DNA of 57,053 bases from Bacillota bacterium (GTDB lineage: Bacteria > Bacillota > Clostridia > Christensenellales > UBA1242), in NCBI GenBank assembly GCA_009784555.1, contig WRBO01000011.1:1-57053 (forward strand), written 5' to 3'. This document shows, piece by piece, positions 32,994-40,548 of this stretch. Each line of letters begins with the position of its first letter. Position 1 is the stretch's first letter. The translations under genes and the position numbers were made by a program. A model generated the notes under the pieces. That model saw only the letters and a list, made by a program, of their open reading frames with translations. It was not told the DNA's origin and did not search any database.

Positions 32994-33875
32994 ATGGCGA
33001 ACCGAAGATTATTGATTGTCTTAATCGTGTTCATCGCCGTCGCGGGTTTGGCAATCGCGGGCGGCAGTATCTTTCGTGTCCGCACGATAGAAGTCCGCTT
33101 TACAAACACCTTGGATTACATTGGCGAGCCCAACAGGACGGCCGTTCAAAACAGCCTCGCCACGTCCATAGCCTTTCAACACGGGAGGAGCAGTCTCTTC
33201 GGCGTCGACCGAACACGCATCCGCACAACGATAGAGGCCGAGGATTTCCGTGTCCGCGTAACAAATATAGAGGTTCGTTTTCCAAATATCATCAGGGTCA
33301 GTGTCCGTGAAAGATACCCCGTATTTGAATATCGTATCGACAACCGCAGGCTAATATTTGACAGTCAACTTCGTTACGTCGTCCCCGGCAACCAAATTCC
33401 AACCAACCGAAATATCATCGACATAACGGGGCAACTGGGTGCAACGCCCGAATACCTCTCGACCCTGATGCCTGGGGATTTCTTCTTTGACATATTGGGG
33501 CCCGCGGATACCGAGGTCGCCCTTCGCGCCCGCCGCCTTGTTGAAATTGCCGACCTGTTTTGGGCCCGCAATAATTACGAAGACAGTATCAACCACCTCT
33601 TTTACTCTATCGAATTTCCATTCCTCTCGGCCGCATGGGCCAATACCGAAGACATGTTCCTGACCCGACGGGGCAGTGGCGGCGGACCAACCAACACGTT
33701 CATTTGGATTCGCGGCATAACACACGAGGGCGACTTTCGCCGAATGTTAACCTCGGTATGGGATGTGTTGGAAAACCGCATGACCCATTACCCGGGCCTG
33801 TACGAGGTTCGTATCCAAGCGCACAACAATCGGGTTGCGGTCATGCACGACCCGAATTGGACGCCGGAAAGGTAG
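32994..33875 (+). CDS. FtsQ/DivIB-like cell division protein
   Basis: This 293-residue protein has one N-terminal membrane helix (LLIVLIVFIAVAGLAIAGGS) and an extracytoplasmic POTRA-like stretch. FRVRTIEVRFTN, DRTRIRTTIEAEDFRV, NIEVRFPNIIRVSVRERYP and FEYR are in the order seen in FtsQ/DivIB. The family tethers FtsL/DivIC in the divisome. The C-terminal 130 residues are weakly conserved. Its position between murA and the ftsA-like gene supports the call. There is no clear Shine-Dalgarno; the promoter at 32953-32982 would place transcription almost at the start codon. Confidence 0.8.
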   Translation: MANRRLLIVLIVFIAVAGLAIAGGSIFRVRTIEVRFTNTLDYIGEPNRTAVQNSLATSIAFQHGRSSLFGVDRTRIRTTIEAEDFRVRVTNIEVRFPNIIRVSVRERYPVFEYRIDNRRLIFDSQLRYVVPGNQIPTNRNIIDITGQLGATPEYLSTLMPGDFFFDILGPADTEVALRARRLVEIADLFWARNNYEDSINHLFYSIEFPFLSAAWANTEDMFLTRRGSGGGPTNTFIWIRGITHEGDFRRMLTSVWDVLENRMTHYPGLYEVRIQAHNNRVAVMHDPNWTPER

Positions 33876-33881
33876 GGAATT

Positions 33882-34949
33882 ATGAGAGACGAATTTGCGA
33901 TATTACATTTTGATGGGTCGAAAATGGCGATGGCGGTCGGAACACGCGTTGGCGCGAATTTTTCAATAAAGCGTCAAGCCAATCTGGATTATAGTGGCAT
34001 TCTCGACGGCGAATTTGTCGAACCTGCCGAAATGCCTGGCCTCCTTGCACAACTAACCAAAAAGGTCACGGGCCAACTACGAACAACCACCCTTACTATC
34101 GAGGTTCCCGCAATGTTCTGCCGTGTTTTCGTCGACACGATAACCGACACATTTGAACGCCCACGTCGGGTAACAAAACGGGATATCGACCGCGTGATGA
34201 AACGCCCAAACGAACACCTGGCCGAGGCCGCGGGAATGGTACCCGTGCACATGGACATAATGTACTGGCAACTGGATGGTGCGCGTCCGCAATTAAACCC
34301 CGACGGCGCAACCGCAACCGAACTGTTTGCAAAACGCAGTGTCATCTTCGCCCTTGAATCATTTGTTTCAATCATCCGCAACGCCCTGGTGGGCTTGCCT
34401 TTTACCGATGTCGAATTTGTACCTGCGCCCCTGTCACGTGCGTTATATTTAATTGACGAGGAATCCCGCGACGCGGGTTGCCGCATGCTACATTGCGACA
34501 TGTTCTCGACCACCGTGGTGTCGGTGGCGGGGGACAACCTGTCGGCTATTCACACCGTGCCGTTGGGCATGGCGCATGTGGCGAACGACCTTTGTGTCGT
34601 ATTGGAATGTGACTATCCCGTTGCGCGCGGTCTAATGGGCGCGCTTATGTTAAATCTAACCCCCTCCGATGGGGATGAATTGGACATTGCGGGCGAACGT
34701 TTTGATACACAATTGGTCGGCGACATCGTCCGTGCCCGTCTGTCCGAAATCGCCGAAGGTATCCTTGATGCCACGGGCGATGGCAAAATGTACATCTGTG
34801 GCGGCGGAATATCCGCAATCCGCGGCGGCCGTGATTTCCTTTCACGTGAACTGAACATCCCCCTTGTTCAAACCTTTTGCCCGCGCACCGCAATGGCGGA
34901 TGCCGAAGACCCCGCAATCCACGCCATCCTCAAACGCTTCCGAGGGTGA
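33882..34949 (+). CDS. Divergent FtsA-like actin-family protein
   Basis: This 355-residue protein has ASKHA features. An SHS2-like insert lies around residues 60-130 (LTIEVPAMFCRVFVDTIT, TKRDIDRVMKRPNEHL), as in FtsA and PilM. The usual phosphate motif is degraded to LHCDMFSTTVVSVAGDNL. IHTVPLGMAHVANDL and YICGGGISAIRGG match the connect-1 and adenosine motifs. A C-terminal amphipathic tail as in standard FtsA is not evident. The position after ftsQ makes FtsA likely. There is no ftsZ after it; rplS follows. Start: GGTAGGG upstream of ATG 33882, six bases after the ftsQ-like gene, so same operon. Confidence 0.72.
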   Translation: MRDEFAILHFDGSKMAMAVGTRVGANFSIKRQANLDYSGILDGEFVEPAEMPGLLAQLTKKVTGQLRTTTLTIEVPAMFCRVFVDTITDTFERPRRVTKRDIDRVMKRPNEHLAEAAGMVPVHMDIMYWQLDGARPQLNPDGATATELFAKRSVIFALESFVSIIRNALVGLPFTDVEFVPAPLSRALYLIDEESRDAGCRMLHCDMFSTTVVSVAGDNLSAIHTVPLGMAHVANDLCVVLECDYPVARGLMGALMLNLTPSDGDELDIAGERFDTQLVGDIVRARLSEIAEGILDATGDGKMYICGGGISAIRGGRDFLSRELNIPLVQTFCPRTAMADAEDPAIHAILKRFRG

Positions 34950-34964
34950 TTGTTGAAATTGTGC

Positions 34965-34993
34965 TTGCCAAATCTATGCCAATGTTGTATAGT
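34965..34993 (+). promoter_or_regulatory. Sigma-A promoter of rplS
   Basis: TTGCCA (34965-34970), 17 bases, TATAGT (34988-34993). The predicted leader is about 29 bases and contains GTGGAG before ATG 35029. Confidence 0.7.
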
Positions 34994-35028
34994 GGTGGGT
35001 ACGTAATAATTAATGTGGAGATTTTAAC

Positions 35029-35493
35029 ATGAATTTGGTCGAGCTTATCGAAAAGGAACAAATTACACGGGAACCGTTCCCGTTTAATGTGGGTGACACC
35101 GTCAAGGTTCACTTCAAAATTGTCGAGGGGAACAAAGAACGTATCCAGGTTTTCGAGGGTCTCGTAATCGCACGCCGCAACGGTGGAATTCGTGAAACAT
35201 TCACGGTACGCAAAATTAGCTTCGGTGTCGGGGTAGAACGAACCTTCCCGGTCCACAGTCCACGTATCGACAAAATAGAAGTAATCCGTCATGGTGATGT
35301 TCGCCGTGCGAAACTTTATTACATCCGCGACCTGACGGGAAAGGCCGCTACACGTGTCAAAGAAAAACAACGCGTAGTTCCCGCCAAAACCGAAAAGGCA
35401 CCAACTAAAAAGGCACCAGTCAAAAAGGCCGCCGCACCAAAAGCCGAAAAAGTTGAAAAGACCGAGGAAGTAACAACTCCCGCCGCTGAATAA
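35029..35493 (+). CDS. rplS: 50S ribosomal protein L19
   Basis: This 154-residue protein has the L19 core: [20 protein letters not shown], then [40 protein letters not shown] and [20 protein letters not shown]. The core of about 115 residues is followed by an unusual C-terminal tail of about 40 residues rich in Lys, Ala, Pro and Glu. Such tails are seen in some bacterial ribosomal proteins and are probably disordered. It is a single-gene unit with its own promoter and terminator. Confidence 0.97.
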   Translation: MNLVELIEKEQITREPFPFNVGDTVKVHFKIVEGNKERIQVFEGLVIARRNGGIRETFTVRKISFGVGVERTFPVHSPRIDKIEVIRHGDVRRAKLYYIRDLTGKAATRVKEKQRVVPAKTEKAPTKKAPVKKAAAPKAEKVEKTEEVTTPAAE

Positions 35494-35501
35494 TACGAAC
35501 A

Positions 35502-35527
35502 AAAGGGGCCCGTACGGGCCTTTTTTT
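35502..35527 (+). terminator. Rho-independent terminator after rplS
   Basis: AAAAGGGGCCCGTAC and its complement form a perfect palindromic hairpin centred on GGCCCGTACGGGCC, followed by a T7 run. Confidence 0.9.
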
Positions 35528-35615
35528 ACTATTGTTTTGCATATCCCCAAGCACAAAGCGGCAATTGTTTTTGATATGGGAAATTTATAAAATGATAGTT
35601 GGAGGAGATTTTAAT

Positions 35616-36335
35616 ATGGACAGAAACAATATCGATTACTACCTTGGAATGTATGGAATACGGGAAACTGGAAACGATGCCGATGACATGCGCGCAATCA
35701 TGGGCGCGGCGGGCGACCCAGGTGTATTAAATGAAATGAGTGCGGGCTTGGTAAACATGGGCGCGGCACGTGATGTCGCCGACCTGCCAAACGATTCCGA
35801 GAACTGGAATCTTATGCTGAACGGTTTGTCGGAAAAGGCTCTGCCAATGGTTCCAACCTTGGCAACGGCGGTAGAGGCTGACTACATCGCAAAATCAAAC
35901 AAACTGGACGGGGTATATATGGCCAGTCGTAATATCGCCGACGCTGCGGCCGATGCAACCCTGGCCCAGGTTCACGATTTCGCAACTTCCGAGGCGGTCT
36001 ACTTCGGTCGTATGCGGGGCGACGGCGACCTTGCACCTGCTGCACCTATATTCGGTAACGATGCGGGTGTTGCGGCACGTGTCCAAACAAACTTGGTTGC
36101 CGCCGACCGTGCGTCTGGATTGATGGGTGAAATCGAAAACACCCCCGTGAAGAATGGGGTATACGAGGGCGTCAGCAAATTAAAGGCAAGCGACATGAGT
36201 CACGAATTCCGCAAAGATGCAATGTTTGCACATCAACTAGAGGCCGAAAACTACGCCCAACAAAAAGACGTAATGGGAACAATCAACCAATACATCGCGG
36301 AAAACGTTAAAAAAGACACAACCAACCGTAACTAA
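35616..36335 (+). CDS. Uncharacterised 239-residue protein
   Basis: I do not recognise this protein. It starts MDRNNIDYYLGMYGIRETGN and is soluble, with no signal peptide or membrane helix. It is rich in Ala, Met, Asn and Asp and predicted mostly helical, with stretches such as NLMLNGLSEKALPMVPTLAT and SRNIADAAADATLAQVHDFA. ATG 35616 follows GGAGGAG at ideal spacing, one of the best ribosome-binding sites in the non-phage part. An upstream in-frame start was rejected for that reason. TTGTTT...TATAAA motifs upstream suggest a promoter near 35570-35592. It is monocistronic between rplS and the CoaE-CoaD fusion. A highly expressed structural or packing protein is possible but unproven. Confidence 0.7.
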   Translation: MDRNNIDYYLGMYGIRETGNDADDMRAIMGAAGDPGVLNEMSAGLVNMGAARDVADLPNDSENWNLMLNGLSEKALPMVPTLATAVEADYIAKSNKLDGVYMASRNIADAAADATLAQVHDFATSEAVYFGRMRGDGDLAPAAPIFGNDAGVAARVQTNLVAADRASGLMGEIENTPVKNGVYEGVSKLKASDMSHEFRKDAMFAHQLEAENYAQQKDVMGTINQYIAENVKKDTTNRN

Positions 36336-36337
36336 TA

Positions 36338-36346
36338 TGTTAATAT
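36338..36346 (+). promoter_or_regulatory. Extended -10 promoter TGTTAATAT
   Basis: TG-T-TAATAT ends six bases before ATG 36353. The same nonamer and the same gap occur before nrdR on the other strand. Confidence 0.6.
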
Positions 36347-36352
36347 AACCCT

Positions 36353-37309
36353 ATGGAAATCATCGGGGTAACGGGGTTAAGTGGGGTTGGCAAAACCGAA
36401 TACTGCCGTCGTCTGGCATCGGACGGCGGCTTTTTTGTGTGCGAGGTCGATAAACTCGTCTACGCAACCCTCGACAACCCCGACTTCATAACACGGGCCC
36501 AAAAACTGTTAAACGCAACATGGTCAAATCGGCGGGAATTGGGCGAAATCGTCTTTTCAAAACCGCGGGAAACTATCGACCAATATAACTTGCTGATTTG
36601 GTCATATGTCGAGCCGCAAATCGACACCGCAATTGAATTGGCCCGAACCAACGGCACGGGCATCCTAATCGAATACCTCTTTTTGAATATTACAAAATTC
36701 TGGGACATGTGTACAAAACGGGTTTTGGTTACGCGCGCGGACGGGGAACGTAAACGGGCGGCGGCACGGCGTGATTCCGTATCAATCGAATATATCGAAA
36801 AACGTGACGCGGCATTCCCATTTGTTTTTGACGAGGCTGACTTTGACGAGGTCATCAGGGTAGAACACCGCACAACCGCCTTTTTCGCGGGTTCCTTTGA
36901 CCCGTTCACAAACGGTCACTTGGCCGTGGCGCGTGCGGCGTTGGAACTGTACGATGACCTGGTAATCGGCATAGGCATAAACCCAAACAAGACACGAGCA
37001 TTCGACCGTGACAAAATGCGTGCGGCAATCCATGAAACCATAGACACCAAATGCATCATATATGACGGAATGACGGGGGATGCGGCACGCGAACATGGGG
37101 CGGCTATCCTTGTTCGCGGCCGTGGCAACGATGAATACGAACAAACAATGGCAAAATTCAACCGCGAAAACTTCGACCTTGACACCGTTTTCTTTGAAAC
37201 GGGAATGGACATTTGCTCCTCCAAAATCAAAAAAATGGCACGTGACGAAATCCTGGGCCTTGTTCCGCCCCCTGTGCTAAAATTGATGTATGGAAATACG
37301 GCTGATTAA
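36353..37309 (+). CDS. Fused dephospho-CoA kinase / phosphopantetheine adenylyltransferase (CoaE-CoaD)
   Basis: This 318-residue protein contains two steps of CoA synthesis. Residues 1 to about 165 resemble dephospho-CoA kinase: IIGVTGLSGVGKTEYC is the P-loop, RRELGEIVFSKPRETIDQYN and RDSVSIEYIEKRDAAF match the CoA-binding and lid regions. Residues from about 168 on are phosphopantetheine adenylyltransferase: FFAGSFDPFTNGHLAVARAA with the T/HxGH motif, GIGINPNKTRAFD, VRGRGNDEYE and SSKIKKMARDEILGLVPPPV. Animal CoA synthase also fuses these activities but in the reverse order. The kinase half is divergent, so its activity needs a test. A leaderless start is predicted. It overlaps the next gene by 20 bases. 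Confidence 0.82.
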   Translation: MEIIGVTGLSGVGKTEYCRRLASDGGFFVCEVDKLVYATLDNPDFITRAQKLLNATWSNRRELGEIVFSKPRETIDQYNLLIWSYVEPQIDTAIELARTNGTGILIEYLFLNITKFWDMCTKRVLVTRADGERKRAAARRDSVSIEYIEKRDAAFPFVFDEADFDEVIRVEHRTTAFFAGSFDPFTNGHLAVARAALELYDDLVIGIGINPNKTRAFDRDKMRAAIHETIDTKCIIYDGMTGDAAREHGAAILVRGRGNDEYEQTMAKFNRENFDLDTVFFETGMDICSSKIKKMARDEILGLVPPPVLKLMYGNTAD

Positions 37310-37715
37310 AACATCCGACGATGAATATCGCGGTGAACTGGAACTACGGGACAGGATTCTTCGCAAACCCCTCGGCCTAAACCTCTACGACACCCTCGGC
37401 GATGAATCGGGATACTTTCACATCGTCGCCATGGATGCGGATGACGTCATCGGGTGCCTGGTACTGGTTCCCGTCGATCCAAACACCATCCAAATGAAAC
37501 AGGTCGCGGTGGATGACAAAACCCAAGGCCGAGGCATCGGCAAACGGTTGGTCACCTACGCCGAACAATTCGCCAAAACCACGGGCTTCCAAAAGATGGT
37601 TCTGGACTCACGGCTAACGGCCCTACCATTCTACGAACGACAGGGTTACCGGGCCGTGGGAGAGCAGTTTCTCACGGTCGGTCTACCACATTTACGCATG
37701 GAAAAGGACTTGTAA
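37290..37715 (+). CDS. GNAT family N-acetyltransferase
   Basis: This 141-residue protein has the GNAT core: VIGCLVLVPVDPNTIQMKQV, then AVDDKTQGRGIGKRLVTYAE (the Q/RxxGxG/A acetyl-CoA loop) and FYERQGYRAVGEQFL. It resembles ElaA/YitI-type acyltransferases; the acceptor is unknown. It starts inside the end of the CoaE-CoaD gene. The extended -10 TGCTAAAAT (37275-37283) ends six bases before ATG 37290, so it also has its own leaderless promoter. Adjacency to CoA synthesis may be chance. Confidence 0.85.
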   Translation: MEIRLIKTSDDEYRGELELRDRILRKPLGLNLYDTLGDESGYFHIVAMDADDVIGCLVLVPVDPNTIQMKQVAVDDKTQGRGIGKRLVTYAEQFAKTTGFQKMVLDSRLTALPFYERQGYRAVGEQFLTVGLPHLRMEKDL

Positions 37716-37745
37716 TTCAACATCCCATGTGATAATTTATCGGTA

Positions 37746-38252
37746 ATGGAAATCGTATACCCACATGATGAGTATATTGATTGGCTCCGCCATGCGGATT
37801 ATAACGTTTATAAAAACCAGGGTGAACGCCCTTACATAGAATTGCCAAAGTTTGCGGGTCACGATTACATCGGCCCGCTTTCTAAATCTAACTACAATCT
37901 CAAACGCTCTTTGCGCCCGGGGGTTCTCCCACTCGACGGGGGAAAACTGGGTTACCTGGTCTTGATGGCCCAAATCCCAATCATCGGACAACAAAATTGT
38001 GACCCCCTTGACTGGGACTTGGTCGACGACGATGAATACGAACTCCTATCCCGCCAATTCGATTGGTTTGCAAAAGACAAAAACATCAACCGTGTTCGCG
38101 ACAAAACATTTGCTTTCCGCGAACAATACAGACGCAAGCAACTGCCCATCGAAACCAAACGCCGCTCGGTGAACTTTGGCGTGGTCGAAAACCAGGCAAA
38201 ACTTTTTCCCAAAAAACTGTTGACAAACGATACTATGCAACGTATAGTATAG
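37746..38252 (+). CDS. ToxN/AbiQ family endoribonuclease (type III toxin)
   Basis: This 168-residue protein matches the ToxN/AbiQ plan. An N-terminal DEYIDWLRHADYNVYKN is followed by RPYIELPKFAGHDYIGPLSK, GKLGYLVLMAQIPI and a helix DEYELLSRQFDWFAKDKNIN that ends near RKQLP. In ToxN the PLS/T region and nearby Lys/Tyr residues form the RNase site; PLSKS is kept here. The family is normally inhibited by a tandem-repeat RNA encoded just upstream, but the 30 bases between the GNAT gene and this ATG hold no repeats. The extended -10 TGATAATTT ends seven bases before the ATG (leaderless). padR follows within two bases. It could be an orphan, or a domesticated RNase. Confidence 0.78.
   Translation: MEIVYPHDEYIDWLRHADYNVYKNQGERPYIELPKFAGHDYIGPLSKSNYNLKRSLRPGVLPLDGGKLGYLVLMAQIPIIGQQNCDPLDWDLVDDDEYELLSRQFDWFAKDKNINRVRDKTFAFREQYRRKQLPIETKRRSVNFGVVENQAKLFPKKLLTNDTMQRIV
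38220..38250 (+). promoter_or_regulatory. padR promoter with overlapping palindromic operator
   Basis: TTGACA (38220-38225), 17 bases, TATAGT (38243-38248): near-consensus sigma-A. ATACTAT (38230-38236) and ATAGTAT (38244-38250) are perfect inverted repeats with seven bases between them and cover the spacer and -10. A repressor bound here would block RNA polymerase, so autoregulation by PadR is likely. Confidence 0.7.
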
Positions 38253-38253
38253 T

Positions 38254-38562
38254 GTGAAACACAATATGTTAGACATGTGTGTCCTGGCGGTTCTGAACCG
38301 CGGGGACAGCTACGGGTGGCAGGTCATCAAGGACCTCGGCGATGTAATGGAGGTCAGTGAAAGCACCCTCTATCCCGTCTTGAGGCGGCTCGAAGCAGGG
38401 AACAGTGTCCGCACCTACGAAGAACCCCACAACGGCCGATTGCGAAAATACTTCCACATCACGAACATCGGAAAACAACGCCTGCGCGACTTCCAATCGG
38501 AATACGGGGCAATCGAAAAAATATACAGATTCATCTTGGATTCAATACGGGAGGGCAAATGA
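38254..38562 (+). CDS. PadR family transcriptional regulator
   Basis: This 102-residue winged-helix regulator starts MKHNMLDMCVLAVLNRGDSY, followed by GWQVIKDLGDVMEVSESTLY, PVLRRLEAGNSVRTY and NGRLRKYFHITNIGKQRL, a complete PadR N-terminal domain with a short C-terminal helix. The GTG at 38254 is five bases after the -10, so the mRNA is predicted leaderless. It overlaps the next gene (ATGA). PadR-HAAS-DUF4097 is a recurrent Bacillota module, probably an envelope stress response; the ligand is unknown. Confidence 0.93.
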   Translation: MKHNMLDMCVLAVLNRGDSYGWQVIKDLGDVMEVSESTLYPVLRRLEAGNSVRTYEEPHNGRLRKYFHITNIGKQRLRDFQSEYGAIEKIYRFILDSIREGK

Positions 38563-39110
38563 CAACGAAAAAAGAATTCCTAATACGGCTGCTGGACGAA
38601 ACGGGCGACACACACCTGGTCGCGTACTATGACGAATTAATAAGTGACCGTGTAGAGGCAGGCGAGTCCGAGTCGGACGTAATAAAAACCCTAGACATAA
38701 AACGGGTCGTCCGCAACAGCGAATTTGAAACCGCGCGCATCGACCTGGAAACCGAAACCCGTGACAAACGCGGCGGACGGGGCTGGGTGGTTCTGCTGAT
38801 GCTCTTTTCCGCACCTGTCACAATCCCACTCGCGTTCGCACTCCTGATAACACTAATATCCCTGTTCGCGGTCGCTATCGGTATGGTGGGCGGCGCGGCT
38901 GGCGGCCTGGTAATGGGCGGCCTGGGCATCGTCGAAATGATAAGGATAAGCGAACCAATAGGCCTAATTTTATTAAGCAGCGGTCTCTACCTAATCGGCC
39001 TTGTAATAATTGCGGTTCTGGGTGTCTGGATAGGCCGCTTGCTAATCCGTCTATACGGCTGGATTGTCGTCAACTTTTTCCGAATCGGTAAAAACAGGAG
39101 GAACGCATAA
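38559..39110 (+). CDS. HAAS (DUF1700) domain membrane protein
   Basis: This 183-residue protein has a cytoplasmic HAAS-type region (KKEFLIRLLDETGDTHLVAY, YDELISDRVEAGESESDVIK) and three or four hydrophobic helices rich in Gly and Ile. HAAS domains occur in proteins encoded after PadR regulators and are thought to transmit signals to them or to anchor partners. It overlaps padR by four bases and abuts the DUF4097 gene, so all three are one operon. Confidence 0.85.
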   Translation: MTTKKEFLIRLLDETGDTHLVAYYDELISDRVEAGESESDVIKTLDIKRVVRNSEFETARIDLETETRDKRGGRGWVVLLMLFSAPVTIPLAFALLITLISLFAVAIGMVGGAAGGLVMGGLGIVEMIRISEPIGLILLSSGLYLIGLVIIAVLGVWIGRLLIRLYGWIVVNFFRIGKNRRNA

Positions 39111-39830
39111 ATGAAGAGATTCAAAATAATCTGCTGGGTACTAATCGCCGCTGGCCTCGGCCTGGCAATCGCGGGCATGGGCGTGTACGGATTTGACTTC
39201 AATGCAATGGCGGCGGATTTCCGCGGCGAACATCATTTTGTGGTCGGTTACGCCACCCCCGAAACAACCCCAACCTCCGTCCGCATAAACATTCGGTCGC
39301 AAAACGTCATCGTCCGCACGGGGGATGACTTCCGTATCGACTATCACATGAACGTACACTATTCCACCGTCACAAACCGTATGGATGGGGACGAATGGGT
39401 ATTTGAAAAATCACGCCGCTGGGCATTCTCATTGTTCGATGCCCAACCATCCCACACATGGCGCGTATACGTAACCATCCCCGCCAACTTCAATGGGCCA
39501 CTGGTGCTGGATAACAGGAGCGGCAACATGGATATCGAGGGCCTCACCCTGGAAAATCTAACGGTAAACGGGCGCAGTGGTAACATAAGTATCCGCAACA
39601 CAACTGTCAGGAATCTTACAATAGATAACAGGAGTGGCAACGTCAACGCAAACATCAACACATGGGAACCAAACTGGACGGTTGCGAACTATCGCATAGA
39701 CACAACAACGCGCAGTGGCCTCGTGCGCCTCAACGGTAATCGGGTCGGCTCGGGTGTCCAATCCAACGGCACGGACGGAAATATCCGCATAACGAACAGG
39801 AGTGGCAATATAAACTTGCGATTAACCTAA
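39111..39830 (+). CDS. DUF4097 family membrane-anchored beta-helix protein
   Basis: This 239-residue protein has an N-terminal anchor (IICWVLIAAGLGLAIAGMGV) and an extracytoplasmic beta-rich domain. The C-terminal half repeats the turn RSGN about every 20 residues: DNRSGNMDIEG, NGRSGNISIRN, DNRSGNVNANI, TNRSGNINLRL. These match the Ser-Gly-Asn/Asp rungs of DUF4097 (adhesin-like) proteins. ATG 39111 has AGGAGG upstream. It is the last gene of the PadR operon; its role is probably at the envelope but unknown. Confidence 0.85.
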   Translation: MKRFKIICWVLIAAGLGLAIAGMGVYGFDFNAMAADFRGEHHFVVGYATPETTPTSVRINIRSQNVIVRTGDDFRIDYHMNVHYSTVTNRMDGDEWVFEKSRRWAFSLFDAQPSHTWRVYVTIPANFNGPLVLDNRSGNMDIEGLTLENLTVNGRSGNISIRNTTVRNLTIDNRSGNVNANINTWEPNWTVANYRIDTTTRSGLVRLNGNRVGSGVQSNGTDGNIRITNRSGNINLRLT

Positions 39831-39844
39831 TTCGATGGTAAAAT
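39816..39844 (+). promoter_or_regulatory. Promoter of ppa
   Basis: TTGCGA (39816-39821), 17 bases, extended -10 TGGTAAAAT (TAAAAT at 39839-39844). The leader is about 29 bases and carries AAAGGAG before ATG 39880. Confidence 0.65.
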
Positions 39845-39879
39845 GGTTCCACACCATTTAACCAAAGGAGTTTATAATA

Positions 39880-40422
39880 ATGAACCTGTGGCATGACTTT
39901 GACGAAAAAAAAATCCAACCGTCTGAATTCCACGTTATCACCGAAATCGAACGCGACACAAAGGTAAAATACGAAATTGACAAAGACACGGGCCTGCTAA
40001 AACTGGACCGTGTTTTGTCGACATCGCTCCGCTTCCCGGGCAACTACGGCTTCATGCCAAAGACGTTGTCAGAGGACGGCGACCCCCTCGATGTATTCAT
40101 CATCATGCACGAAACGGTAAAGCCAATGACTATGGTCAAATGTGCACCAATAGGTTATATAGAAATGATTGATAATGACGAGGCCGACGAAAAAATCCTG
40201 GCCGTCCCATTGTACAAGGGCAGTTACTTTGCCCAATTCACGGACATCAATGAAATCCCACAAAATTTCATTAACGAGGTCGTTCATTTCCTCCGCGTGT
40301 ACAAAGACCTGGAAAAAGACAACCGCGTCGAAATCCGCGGCGTTCACAACCGCGCGGCCGCCGAAAAAATCATCATCGACGCAAAGGCCCGCTACAACCG
40401 CGCCTTCCCAAAAAAGAGATAA
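39880..40422 (+). CDS. ppa: Inorganic pyrophosphatase (family I)
   Basis: This 180-residue soluble pyrophosphatase splits PPi to phosphate and pulls biosynthetic reactions forward. YEIDKDTGLLKLDRVL and FPGNYGFMPKT are the substrate-binding strands. EDGDPLDVFII is the metal-binding D-x-D-P-x-D-like motif, and MIDNDEADEKILAVP supplies the last aspartates. Length and order are normal. It starts after AAAGGAG and ends shortly before the rpsF promoter. Confidence 0.96.
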   Translation: MNLWHDFDEKKIQPSEFHVITEIERDTKVKYEIDKDTGLLKLDRVLSTSLRFPGNYGFMPKTLSEDGDPLDVFIIMHETVKPMTMVKCAPIGYIEMIDNDEADEKILAVPLYKGSYFAQFTDINEIPQNFINEVVHFLRVYKDLEKDNRVEIRGVHNRAAAEKIIIDAKARYNRAFPKKR

Positions 40423-40441
40423 CAAAAATGTCAGTCGACAG

Positions 40442-40471
40442 TTGACATGGACAACCCACGAATGATATCAT
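40442..40471 (+). promoter_or_regulatory. Promoter of the rpsF-ssb-rpsR operon
   Basis: TTGACA (40442-40447), 18 bases, extended -10 TGATATCAT (TATCAT at 40466-40471). The predicted start is at or beside ATG 40477, which is in frame with rpsF. Confidence 0.7.
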
Positions 40472-40486
40472 GTGACATGGCCTTTC

Positions 40487-40505
40487 GCAGAAGGAAAACT
40501 TCTGC
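40487..40505 (+). promoter_or_regulatory. Leader hairpin of rpsF
   Basis: GCAGAAG and CTTCTGC pair perfectly around GAAAA, and CCG follows directly (CTGCCG). In many bacteria the S6-S18 complex binds a CCG-containing hairpin in the rpsF leader to regulate its own operon. This hairpin is a candidate for that, but the exact consensus could not be confirmed. Confidence 0.4.
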
Positions 40506-40548
40506 CGCGTTCAATCTGGAACGAAAGCCCAAGGGAGGAAAAAAAAGT

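Noticed and set aside
37690-37745. A ToxI-like repeat array before the ToxN-type gene
   Set aside because: The bases between the GNAT stop and the toxin ATG show no repeated unit.
39841-39863. AAATGGT/ACCATTT hairpin and an eight-codon ORF before ppa as another leader-peptide control
   Set aside because: The predicted transcription start (about 39851) lies inside the hairpin, so the RNA would not contain it whole.
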